Source of the DNA: Candidatus Xiphinematobacter sp.
GTDB taxonomy: Bacteria; Verrucomicrobiota; Verrucomicrobiia; Chthoniobacterales; Xiphinematobacteraceae
NCBI GenBank assembly: GCA_016766635.1
Contig: CP068473.1
Location: 853,279 to 917,278 of the forward strand
Direction: 5' to 3'
DNA: 64,000 nt
Shown here: positions 27,890 through 38,055 of the stretch, piece by piece
Position numbering within the stretch: the first letter of the stretch is position 1
Layout: each line of letters starts with the position of its first letter
The notes under the pieces: model-generated
The model's input: only the letters and a program-made list of their open reading frames with translations
What the model was told of the DNA's origin: nothing
Database searches by the model: none
Position numbers and translations under genes: made by a program

Positions 27890-29044
27890 ATGAAAAATCT
27901 TGGTGGCCTCTTCCTCTATTGTCTTGTCATTAGTGCTGCTACTGCTGAAGCAGTCCCCACTATTACTATTTATAAAAGTGACCGTATTCCCTTAGCCTTG
28001 TCGCAGATTATCGGTGCTGATGGTAATGCTATGACTCACATTTTACAAAATGATCTAGATCTTAGCGGGTGGTTTTCTTCTTCTGGAAGAGAAAAGGCAT
28101 TGTACACTGTATCTGGTAGAATGTCTGGGGGATCCTTAGTGGGTCGGCTGACAGATATCTCGGGAAAGTGTATTTTTTCCAGGAACTACAGGAATCATTT
28201 TCGCATGATGGCCCATCTCTTCGTAGATGACATCGTGCAGGCCCTGACAGGTAAGATGGGGATAGCTTCCAAGCGTGTAGCGTTCGTTTCTACGAGGACT
28301 GGTAGAAAGGAAATCTATCTTTGCGACTATGATGGGAGTACAGTAGAACAAGTAACGCGCGATCGTAACATAAGTGTCAGGCCCACGTTAAACCCTGGGG
28401 GGAGTCGGTTAGCCTACACTGGTTACCTGAGTGGGTATGCAGATATTTACCTGGTAAACCTCCTCTCGGGCTCGCGCCACCGGTTAGTGAGATTTCCTGG
28501 CACTAACTCAGGGGCGGCGTTTTCTCCAGATGGCAGCTATATCGCTTGCACAGCAAGCAGAGATGGAAGACCAGAAATTTACGTGGTCGACATGTTGGCA
28601 GAGAAAGTATCCCGAATTACCCGTACTCGGCGCGGAGTAGCGTCCTCACCAACGTGGTCCGCAGATGGTCATGAAATTATCTATGTGGGAGATGAGATGG
28701 GAGGGCCTCAACTATATCGGGTGAGTATAAATGGCAGAAGCAGAATGGCCGAACATGTTCGCACCGGCTTTGGCTATTGCACAGAACCAAATTGGTCCCC
28801 AGATGGGCGTAAGATAGCATTCAATGTTTGGTCTTATGGTAGTCTCGCCATAGCAGTAAAGGATCTGATAGCGGGGAATACCAGGCTGTTGGCACGGGGA
28901 GAGAACCCTACCTGGGGAGCAGATTCACGACACCTAATCTTTACGGATGGTAATTCTCTTATTCTGCTTGACTCTCAAACTGGCTGTACTACACACGTTC
29001 TCTGCGGGTATGAGAAGATTTCCGAGCCTTATTGGGGGCGGTGA
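27890..29044 (+). CDS. tolB: Tol-Pal system protein TolB
   Basis: Periplasmic beta-propeller that binds Pal and helps constrict the outer membrane at division. The 384-residue protein starts with a short signal peptide (LGGLFLYCLVISAATAEA, cut around residue 20). An N-terminal alpha/beta domain of about 110 residues follows, then WD40-like PD40 blades with repeats of the type SPDGSYIACTASRDGRPEIYVVD, SADGHEIIYVGDEMG and SPDGRKIAFNVW. Pal follows directly. tolQ, tolR and tolA are not in the window. Confidence 0.9.
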   Translation: MKNLGGLFLYCLVISAATAEAVPTITIYKSDRIPLALSQIIGADGNAMTHILQNDLDLSGWFSSSGREKALYTVSGRMSGGSLVGRLTDISGKCIFSRNYRNHFRMMAHLFVDDIVQALTGKMGIASKRVAFVSTRTGRKEIYLCDYDGSTVEQVTRDRNISVRPTLNPGGSRLAYTGYLSGYADIYLVNLLSGSRHRLVRFPGTNSGAAFSPDGSYIACTASRDGRPEIYVVDMLAEKVSRITRTRRGVASSPTWSADGHEIIYVGDEMGGPQLYRVSINGRSRMAEHVRTGFGYCTEPNWSPDGRKIAFNVWSYGSLAIAVKDLIAGNTRLLARGENPTWGADSRHLIFTDGNSLILLDSQTGCTTHVLCGYEKISEPYWGR

Positions 29045-29121
29045 GCCTCTGGGTGGGAGCTTGTCCCGTGTACAGAAAGAAGAAAGAAATGGTGGCTTGT
29101 TTGAGATCGAGGAAGGATAGC

Positions 29122-29643
29122 ATGCTTACGATGGGACCTATGAAGAGGTGTCTCTTTTCCTTTGCGCTTGTGTTGGCTATTGGGGCTGGATTTCCTGCCT
29201 GCCGTGCGAAAAGGGAGCGATATGCTGGGATCGGCGGGGATTTTGTTAAGACCGTTCCGTTACCTGATCGCGTGGAGGGGGGAAGTTTCTTTGGGAGTAA
29301 TGTTAAACGCGGTCAGTATCAGCCTGTTTATTTTTCCTTTGATAGCTTTTCCCTCAATAAGGTGGAGCAGAGTAAGGTAAGGGGTATTGCTGCTTCCATA
29401 AGAGAGCTACACAGTAAGATGCTCATTATTGCTGGTTTTACAGATTCTTGGGGCACCGAGGAGTACAATCGGGCCTTAGGCGAGCGGCGTGCAAATGCAG
29501 TGCGTCAGGCCTTAATTAGCTTAGGAGTGGGAGCTGATCGTTTACAGACTGTCAGTTTTGGTGAGGAGATGCCTGTAGATTCTAGAAGTAATGGAGCGGC
29601 ATGGGCTAAGAATCGTCGTGTAGAGATTGGGATGGTTTACTAG
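29122..29643 (+). CDS. pal: Peptidoglycan-associated lipoprotein (OmpA-like)
   Basis: Anchors the outer membrane to peptidoglycan and pairs with TolB. The 173-residue protein has an N-terminal hydrophobic segment (CLFSFALVLAIGAGFPAC) whose cysteine fits a lipobox only loosely (Phe-Pro-Ala-Cys). The C-terminal OmpA domain follows: VYFSFDSFSLN, IIAGFTDSWGTEEYNRALGERRANAVRQALI and the closing NRRVEIG. ATG 29122 has a GGAAGGA site four bases upstream; ATG 29140 is an alternative that gives a more usual signal peptide. The frame is open back into the end of tolB. Confidence 0.87.
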   Translation: MLTMGPMKRCLFSFALVLAIGAGFPACRAKRERYAGIGGDFVKTVPLPDRVEGGSFFGSNVKRGQYQPVYFSFDSFSLNKVEQSKVRGIAASIRELHSKMLIIAGFTDSWGTEEYNRALGERRANAVRQALISLGVGADRLQTVSFGEEMPVDSRSNGAAWAKNRRVEIGMVY

Positions 29644-29940
29644 CTAGGGGTTTTTCTAGTTAAGAGTTTGTGGTGCTCCCTGTATTGGGTCTCGTGTCGC
29701 AAGACAGGATACGGGGATAGAGCGGGGGGTGTAGTAGAGCGGGTTACTTGTGGTGGTAGGGGGCTTATTTCAGCAGTTAGTTTCTGGGATGGGTGTTGTG
29801 TGCATCGACGGGGGGATACTTCTGACAAGAGATGAGGATTGTATGTCCACTGCATCGGGCTTTGCCCGACCGTGCTTGTGCGCGTCGTGTTGCTAGCGTA
29901 GTTCCGGTTTATTTGACAAACTGCTTTTTGAGGATAGCTA

Positions 29941-31090
29941 ATGGTTATAGACTTCCAACTGGTGGATACCTCCAAACTCGCCGGACGCTTGGCTGAGTTA
30001 TGGAGGTCTCTTTGATTTATTTTCAATTTCTAAACGCCTGGCAGAGCTGGAGATTGAGATAGCGTCTCCTTCCTTCTGGAAAGACCGTGTAAGAGCTGAG
30101 GGTATCGTTTGTAAGGCATCTGAGTTGCGTTCTAAGCTGCTTCCGTTTCACGTATTACAGAAGAGATTAGAGGAGCTGGAAATACTTCAAGAGATTGCTG
30201 TCGAGGAATCTTCTCAAGAGCTGCGTGTTTCTGCAGCAGCAGAGGTGAGTACTGAGTACCAACGGTTGGTAGAAGAGCTCTCGCGCTTCGAGTTAGTCCA
30301 ATTCTTTTCTGGCGAGTTTGATAGAAACTCGGCGTTTCTTACTGTTCACTCGGGAGCAGGAGGAGTTGAGTCTTGCGATTGGGCGCGGATGCTCATACGA
30401 ATGTACACCCGCTGGATAGAGCGTAGCCCTGTCATGAAGTACGAAGAGGTAAGCTTCCAGGAAGCAGAGGGAGGAGTTAGGTACGCTACCTTACGGGTTT
30501 GCGGGGAATTTGCCTATGGCTATCTCCGACAGGAGCGTGGGGTGCACCGCCTAGTACGTATTTCCCCCTTTGATGCAAACAGACGTCGTCATACCTCCTT
30601 CGCCAGTGTTGACGTAGTACCTGAGATTGAAGAAGTTCCTATCCATTTGGAGGAGCGTGACCTAAAAATTGATACCTACCGCAGCAGTGGTAAGGGAGGG
30701 CAGAACGTGAATAAAGTGGAGACTGCTGTAAGAATTACTCATTGTCCTACGGGTGTCGTTGCGTCATGCCAAAATGAACGGAGTCAGCTGAAAAACCGTC
30801 ATACAGCCCTAAAATTACTAAAGGCTAAGCTCTACCAAATCGAGATAGACAAGAAACTGGCTGAGAGAAATACTCAGTCCAGGAAAAAGGGGACTATTGG
30901 TTGGGGGAATCAGATCCGTTCTTATGTCTTTCAGCCATACCAGTTAGTGAAGGATCTAAGAACTGGAGTCCAAGCTACTGATGTTCATGAGGTCATGGAC
31001 GGTGGTATTCAATCTTTCATTGAGGGTCACCTGTTGCAGGGACTGACCCGTGCAGAGAATCGGACGGACTCCAGGAAGGAGAGGATGTAG
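29941..31090 (+). CDS. prfB: Peptide chain release factor 2, with programmed +1 frameshift
   Basis: Ends translation at UGA and UAA. The coding region is in two frames: ATG 29941 through CTT 30010-30012 (24 codons), then, after a +1 shift over the TGA at 30013-30015, GAT 30014 to the stop at 31090. The joined protein has 382 residues. The UGA-recognising SPF tripeptide falls at about 208-210 and the catalytic GGQ at about 252-254, almost exactly the E. coli positions. The N-terminal coiled coil continues smoothly across the junction (GRLAELWRSL into DLFSISKRLAELEIEIASPSFW). A GAGG lies just upstream of the ATG. Expression is expected to be autoregulated: low RF2 favours the shift. The 297 bp between pal and this start hold no gene. 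Confidence 0.95.
30001..30016 (+). promoter_or_regulatory. RF2 autoregulatory frameshift site
   Basis: An internal Shine-Dalgarno-like GGAGG (30002-30006) stands three bases before the slippery CTT TGA T. The arrangement is the same as in E. coli prfB, except that the base after the stop codon is T rather than the usual C. Slippage of the CTT-decoding tRNA to TTT continues translation in the downstream frame. Confidence 0.93.
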
Positions 31091-31761
31091 CGCCTTCCGT
31101 GTGTAATCAGTAAATTTCGTTCTGCTCCCTAGAGCCGGGCTTTGTTTTTGTTTTGGGACAAGCGATTTTGACAAGGGACGCCAGGGGGGTAAGGTGTAGG
31201 AGGTAATCTTTTGCACCAGATCAAGTAAGTGCTCCGATAGGAAAGTTGACGGGCCTATCTGACCAATTGCTCGTATTTGCCGAGGCACACGGTTTGGACT
31301 TGCCTTTTAGGGGGGTAACTTAGGGACCAAAGACGAGGCGTCTCTCTCCCACGCTTCCCTACCATTTATGTCTCAGGATTTCTTCTTGCGTTCTTGGTCA
31401 ATAAGGCCAACACTCGCCCGGGTGTGGTCGCCATTGATGGGAGTACTTTGTGAGGCCTCTCCTGAATTTTTCATATCAAATGTGTGGCTATTCTGCTGTT
31501 CCTGGAGCAATGGAAAGAGGGATGCGGTGGAGGTGTAATGTTTCTCCAGGGGGGTATGGCAACAAGTGCGAGACGAGTTTCTGCCCGGTGGAAGGTACGG
31601 TCACGTTGATCGCGGTTGTGACCGGCTATAAAGATTCTCCTCTTAAGATTTCCCTTTGGCTACTGCTGGCGTACCTCTGACTTATCTCACCATGAAGAGT
31701 ACCAACTTTCCTTTCCGCATGCCGGACAATCCGACAATTACTCGAACACAATCTGTGTCAG
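31091..31761. other. 0.7-kb gene-free stretch between prfB and hisD
   Basis: Short frames exist, including 31450-31680, but none was recognised. A piece around 31370-31450 reads VSGFLLAFLVNKANTRPG then stops, so an eroded gene is possible. No riboswitch or attenuator for hisD could be made out. Confidence 0.45.
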
Positions 31762-33054
31762 ATGAAGATTCTGCGGTACACTGATAGCAATTTTGATGAG
31801 CGGCTCAGTGCACTCAACCGTACTTCGCAGCCCAAACGCGCAGTGCAATCTTGCGTGCACAAGATTATTCAAGACGTAAGACAGAGCGGCGATTTGGCCC
31901 TTCTGCACTATACAAAAAAATTTGGTGGGGGAGAGCTAGAGAAAAGGCAATTACGCGTAGACAAACAAGAAATTGCCTCTGCGGTTGCCACTCTCACTCC
32001 TCCCGCACGCCGCGCCATTCTAGCGGCACGTACCAATCTTTTGAAATTTGCAAGGAAAACGCTTCGGAAAAATTGGTCCTCCAGAAACATGCAAGGGGCC
32101 ATGATAGGGGAACGCTTCGATCCTTTGGATCGTGTGGGTATTTATGTACCAGGTGGGACAACGCCCCTCATATCTTCAGGAGTGATGACATGTACACTGG
32201 CCATGGCTGCTGGTGTGCAAGAGATTGTGGTAGCTACACCTGGTAGAGTGGATGGTTCCCTCAGCTCGTCCCTTTTGGCAGCACTTTCACTTTGCGGTGC
32301 TACTGAGATTTACCGTATAGGGGGAGCCCAGGCGATTGCTGCTCTAGCCTATGGAACAAAAACTATTGCATCAGTACGAAAAGTTTTTGGTCCTGGAAAT
32401 CCGTACGTGGTGGAGGCAAAACGGCAGGTCTTTGGCTGGACAGCTGTGGACTTATTGCCCGGACCAAGTGAGATACTGGTGATTGCGGATGCTGTAGCCC
32501 AGCCGGACTGGATCGCCGCAGATCTCTTGGCACAGTCCGAACATGGTTTGGGGAGTGTAGCCGTATTACTTACGGATGCTCCCCAATTGCTGGACAGGGT
32601 TCATAAGAGCATAAGGGCACAGGCGAAGCTCTGCTCCCGTAAGGCTCAACTGAGAGACTCCCTAAAAAATGCATGCCTCATCCTTTGCAAGGAGATGAGT
32701 CAGTGCATTCAGATAGCCAACGCGTTTTCTAGCGAACACGTCTCCGTAGCAACCTGTAATCCTGAGGAAGTCGCTGGGCAACTAGTGGCTGCTGGATCCA
32801 TCTTCCTTGGAGGCATCTCCCCAGTAGCTGCAGGGGACTTTCTAGCAGGCCTAAGTCATGAACTACCTACCGGGGGGGCAGGAAAATCCTTTTCAGGGTT
32901 GATGGTGGACCAGTTCCAGAGGCGCACCAGCATCTTGTGCTTTGACGAGGATTCCTTGCTGAAGAGCTGGCCTTTTATTGATACCCTTTGTCAAGTTGAG
33001 GGTTTAGATGCACACGCACACTCCGCCTCTGTGCGACTTCCCAGAAAGAAGTGA
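31762..33054 (+). CDS. hisD: Histidinol dehydrogenase
   Basis: Oxidises L-histidinol to histidine in the last two steps of the pathway, using zinc and NAD. The 430-residue protein has the motif GPGNPYVVEAKRQVFG, the signature around DLLPGPSEILVIAD, the zinc-ligand and catalytic residues of SEHGLGS, FSSEHVSVAT, and the late LPTGGAGKSFSGL. It is full length and looks functional. Its TGA ends at 33054 and folP starts at 33055, so the two are joined. No other his gene is present in the window. Confidence 0.96.
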   Translation: MKILRYTDSNFDERLSALNRTSQPKRAVQSCVHKIIQDVRQSGDLALLHYTKKFGGGELEKRQLRVDKQEIASAVATLTPPARRAILAARTNLLKFARKTLRKNWSSRNMQGAMIGERFDPLDRVGIYVPGGTTPLISSGVMTCTLAMAAGVQEIVVATPGRVDGSLSSSLLAALSLCGATEIYRIGGAQAIAALAYGTKTIASVRKVFGPGNPYVVEAKRQVFGWTAVDLLPGPSEILVIADAVAQPDWIAADLLAQSEHGLGSVAVLLTDAPQLLDRVHKSIRAQAKLCSRKAQLRDSLKNACLILCKEMSQCIQIANAFSSEHVSVATCNPEEVAGQLVAAGSIFLGGISPVAAGDFLAGLSHELPTGGAGKSFSGLMVDQFQRRTSILCFDEDSLLKSWPFIDTLCQVEGLDAHAHSASVRLPRKK

Positions 33055-33891
33055 ATGATTTGGCGCGCTCGGAAAAGGGATATAGATCTCTCTCGGCAAG
33101 GACTTATTCTTGGTGTCCTTAATGTGACGCCTGACTCCTTTTCGGATGGAGGACACTACATTAGCAGGAAAGCTGCTGTTCTCCACGGAATTAAATTGAT
33201 AGAGGAAGGAGCAGACATCATAGATATTGGCGGTGAGTCCACTCGCCCCGGCGCCTTGCCCGTCTCTACTGCCGTAGAACTAGCTCGTGTGCTGCCAATT
33301 GTACAAGAGCTGCGCCGGAGGAGTAATGTTCCACTCTCCATTGATACCTACAAGGCAGAAATAGCCCGTTGCTGCCTGGAAGAGGGGGCGGATATCATCA
33401 ATGATATAACAGCCCTCCGCGGAGATCCAAAAATGCTCTCTGTGGCAGCAGAAACAAAGGCTGGCCTAGTACTGATGCATATGCAAGGGACTCCTTGCAC
33501 CATGCAACAAAAGCCTTACTATACGAACGTAGCTACAGAGGTCCGGGATTTTCTTTTTCAAAGGGCACGGATGGCCGTGTCCTCTGGAGTGGATCCTATG
33601 AGTATAGCGCTGGATCCTGGAGTCGGGTTTGGAAAGACTTTCTCTCACAACAGGGAGCTCCTTGCTACTCTCCCGTATTTAACTGGAGGCAAATATCCGG
33701 TACTTGTTGGAGCTTCTCGCAAGAGTTTTCTCTCAATTATTTCTGGTGATCAGTCCGTGGAAAGCCGGTTGTGGCCTGGGATAGCTCTAACAAGTTTTTG
33801 CAGGGAAAAAGGAGTCCGCCTGTTTCGAGTACATGAGCCTACACCTCATCGTGAGGCTCTTAGAATGACGGAAGCTATCCTATTTCCCTAA
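33055..33891 (+). CDS. folP: Dihydropteroate synthase
   Basis: Joins 4-aminobenzoate to hydroxymethyl-dihydropterin pyrophosphate, giving dihydropteroate for folate. The 278-residue protein keeps every canonical motif: GVLNVTPDSFSDGG, IIDIGGESTRPGA, LSIDTYKAEIA, IINDI, LMHMQG, LDPGVGFGK, GASRKS and FRVHE. It is thus the likely true FolP, in contrast to the paralogue at 17.4 kb. ATG 33055 abuts the hisD stop. cdaA follows after 15 bp. The folP-cdaA-glmM order is seen in several phyla. Confidence 0.95.
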   Translation: MIWRARKRDIDLSRQGLILGVLNVTPDSFSDGGHYISRKAAVLHGIKLIEEGADIIDIGGESTRPGALPVSTAVELARVLPIVQELRRRSNVPLSIDTYKAEIARCCLEEGADIINDITALRGDPKMLSVAAETKAGLVLMHMQGTPCTMQQKPYYTNVATEVRDFLFQRARMAVSSGVDPMSIALDPGVGFGKTFSHNRELLATLPYLTGGKYPVLVGASRKSFLSIISGDQSVESRLWPGIALTSFCREKGVRLFRVHEPTPHREALRMTEAILFP

Positions 33892-33906
33892 GGTTATTGA
33901 TGTTCG

Positions 33907-34671
33907 ATGCATAGCGCGCTCAGCCTTCTTGGGCAGTATTGGACTGCAACGATAGAAATCGGCATCTTGACTATTGTCTTCCATTACATCTGTCTCTATC
34001 TGCGCGGAACGCAAGGGGGGCGGATATTAATTCGGTTAGTCCTGGTTTTTATAGCACTTACCCTACTTTCACGGTTTTTTAATCTCACGGTTATTGAGTG
34101 GCTGTTGCGCAGCCTTTCCGGATTTCTTGCATTGGCACTGGTCGTCATTTTTCAACCGGAGCTCAGGCGTGCCATTACGGAACTCGGTAGTAACCACTTT
34201 CTTTTGACAACCTTTGAGAAGCATGAAACTCTCGGAGAGTTAGTAGGTACTATCATTGAGCTTTCAAACAGGGGCTTTGGGGCCCTTCTCGTTATTGAGA
34301 GAAAGATTAGCCTGCGCCCTATCATTGAAACTGGTGTTGCTATCAACTGTGATTACTCTAAGGAGCTTATCCTCACTATGTTTCATCCTAAAACAGTTCT
34401 TCATGATGGAGCCGTGATCTTGCATGAAGATCATATTATTGCTGCCGCGTGTATTCTTCCCCTGACCCAGCGTGAGGATCTTGATCGCAACCTCGGGTTG
34501 CGACATCGTGCGGCCTTAGGACTGACGGAATCTACGGATAGTGTGGCAATTGTCGTCTCTGAGGAAACTGGGCATATTTCTATCTGTCACAACGGGGTTA
34601 TCAGACGCAACCTAGGTGCCGAGGAATTCCAACGGCAGTTAAGCCATCTCCTGTTACTTACGGAGACATGA
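33907..34671 (+). CDS. cdaA: Diadenylate cyclase CdaA
   Basis: Makes c-di-AMP from two ATP at the inner membrane, a signal for osmotic and wall homeostasis. The 254-residue protein has three N-terminal membrane helices (about residues 8-28, 38-56 and 60-80). A DisA_N catalytic domain follows with the two diagnostic motifs, DGA in VLHDGAVILH and RHR in GLRHRAALGLTE. It is followed by a short CdaR-like ORF whose ATG overlaps the cdaA stop (ATGA), then glmM, the classical c-di-AMP operon order in which GlmM restrains CdaA. Confidence 0.94.
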   Translation: MHSALSLLGQYWTATIEIGILTIVFHYICLYLRGTQGGRILIRLVLVFIALTLLSRFFNLTVIEWLLRSLSGFLALALVVIFQPELRRAITELGSNHFLLTTFEKHETLGELVGTIIELSNRGFGALLVIERKISLRPIIETGVAINCDYSKELILTMFHPKTVLHDGAVILHEDHIIAAACILPLTQREDLDRNLGLRHRAALGLTESTDSVAIVVSEETGHISICHNGVIRRNLGAEEFQRQLSHLLLLTET

Positions 34672-34811
34672 GGGGTCTCATCTCAAACTGGTGGGCAAAA
34701 TTGCTTTGTCTAATTCTTGCAAGTGCGATCTGGTACCTTGTACGGAAGAATGTAGTGAAACCCCAATTTCCTTCTGGATGGGTGCATCGTTCAGTAGTGC
34801 ATCTACTGTGA
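34668..34811 (+). CDS. Miniature CdaR/YbbR-like membrane peptide
   Basis: A 47-residue frame, ATG overlapping the cdaA stop by four bases (ATGA) and its own TGA overlapping the GTG of glmM (GTGA). It reads NWWAKLLCLILASAIWYLVRKNVVK near the N-terminus: one membrane helix with a basic flank, just like the N-terminal anchor of CdaR (YbbR), the CdaA regulator normally encoded here. The YbbR extracytoplasmic repeats are absent; only about 20 polar residues follow the helix. It may be a truncated CdaR or an anchor-only protein acting on CdaA. The translational coupling on both sides supports that it is really translated. The name is inferred from position and topology. Confidence 0.72.
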   Translation: MRGLISNWWAKLLCLILASAIWYLVRKNVVKPQFPSGWVHRSVVHLL

Positions 34812-36196
34812 GTAAAAGACTTTTTGGGACTGATGGCATTCGAGGGACTGCCAACATTGAGCCAATTACGGCAGAAACCGCTCTCAGACTCGGTCGTGCT
34901 ACAGCTTATGTCTTTGGAGCGGGAGGAAGTGGAAATCCTAATCCCTCGAGAGAGAGACGCACTATAGTACTGGGCAGGGATACGCGTCTTTCTGGCTACA
35001 TGCTAGAAGGCGCTATGGTTGCCGGTATCACTTCCCTTGGTGTAGATGTCCTGCTCACCGGTCCACTACCTACTCCTGGGATCGCCTACATTACGCGCTC
35101 TCTGCATGCTGACGCTGGCGTGATCTTGAGTGCCTCACACAATTCCTATGAGGATAACGGCATTAAATTCTTTTGCTACGATGGTTACAAGCTTCCTAAT
35201 GCCGTGGAAGCGTCCATCGAAAGACTCGTCTTTCTTGGAACTAGTTCCGTCACCTATCCCACCGCTGCCAAAATTGGCCGTGCAACTTGCATTGAAGATG
35301 CCTTAACCCGCTACGTAGAACACGCCAAGCAGAGTTTTCCACGTGGCTACACTCTTGGAGGTCTACGCATCGCTATTGATTGCGCCAACGGGGCTGCTTA
35401 TAGGTCTTCTCCTAACATTCTCCGAGAGCTAGGTGCGGACCTGTGTGTATTACATAATTCCCCTAATGGCATAAATATCAACCAAAACAGCGGTAGTACC
35501 TTTCCGAGGGCTATCCAAAAATTCGTTCTGCAAAGCAGAGCACAAGTGGGCATTGCCCATGATGGGGATGCCGACCGTGTTCTTTTTTGCGACGAAAAAG
35601 GAGATCTACTGGATGGTGATGAAATTATGGCAATTGTGGCACTTGACTCCTTGCGTAAGCATCTTCTCTCAAAGAATACTCTCGTGACCACGGCTATGAG
35701 TAACATTGGTCTTGATGAGGCCATTACTCGATGGGGGGGGCACGTTATCCGAACTGATATAGGAGATCGCTATCTGATTGAAGAGATGCTACGTGGTGGG
35801 CTCAACATCGGGGGAGAACAGAGCGGACATTTGATTTTTAGAGATTATACTACTACTGGTGACGGAATTATAAGTGCCCTCCAGGTTCTACGCATTATGA
35901 TTGAATCTGGAAAGCCGCTCAGTGAGCTTAAGCGTTGCTTGGTAAAATATCCCCAAGTGCAGAGAAATCTTGTTGTGCGAAAGAAGCCCCCTATCGAATC
36001 TCTTTCCCGCGTGCAAGGCCTCGTGCAGCGCGCCAGGAGAATCCTCAAAGGGCAAGGCAGAGTCCTCCTACGCTACTCTGGAACGGAATCGAAAATACGG
36101 CTGCTTATCGAGGGACAAGACGAGTGCCAGATTACAGAAATGGCAAAGTGTATTACCGATGCCCTTCGCGCTGCTATCGGGATACGAGACAGATAA
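34808..36196 (+). CDS. glmM: Phosphoglucosamine mutase
   Basis: Converts glucosamine-6-phosphate to glucosamine-1-phosphate for peptidoglycan and LPS precursors, and in other bacteria binds and inhibits CdaA. The 462-residue protein has FGTDGIRGTAN at the N-terminus, the phosphoserine loop GVILSASHNSYEDNGIKFF, the metal-binding DGDADRV, the sugar loop GGEQSGHLIF and the phosphate-binding RYSGTESKIRLLIEG. GTG 34808, overlapping the upstream stop as GTGA, gives the family N-terminus; the frame is open farther up but that part is not GlmM-like. Confidence 0.95.
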   Translation: MSKRLFGTDGIRGTANIEPITAETALRLGRATAYVFGAGGSGNPNPSRERRTIVLGRDTRLSGYMLEGAMVAGITSLGVDVLLTGPLPTPGIAYITRSLHADAGVILSASHNSYEDNGIKFFCYDGYKLPNAVEASIERLVFLGTSSVTYPTAAKIGRATCIEDALTRYVEHAKQSFPRGYTLGGLRIAIDCANGAAYRSSPNILRELGADLCVLHNSPNGININQNSGSTFPRAIQKFVLQSRAQVGIAHDGDADRVLFCDEKGDLLDGDEIMAIVALDSLRKHLLSKNTLVTTAMSNIGLDEAITRWGGHVIRTDIGDRYLIEEMLRGGLNIGGEQSGHLIFRDYTTTGDGIISALQVLRIMIESGKPLSELKRCLVKYPQVQRNLVVRKKPPIESLSRVQGLVQRARRILKGQGRVLLRYSGTESKIRLLIEGQDECQITEMAKCITDALRAAIGIRDR

Positions 36197-36351
36197 GTCA
36201 GATTCTTCGTTTCTCGAACACAATTTAGGATTGTGAAGAAGGCCAGGCAGGATTGAATCCGAGGGCAACAAACCTCATCGGAATAATGCGTGCAAAAGCC
36301 GATTAGCCATGCGGAATGCGAACCGATAAACCAGGGGTCTCTGGCAGCAAA

Positions 36352-38038
<1,687 letters not shown>

Positions 38039-38055
38039 CTAGTGCTTCTGAATGT

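Noticed and set aside
30125..31090. prfB starting at 30125 as a truncated gene
   Set aside because: The upstream frame plus the CTT TGA shift site restore a full-length RF2, so it is not truncated.
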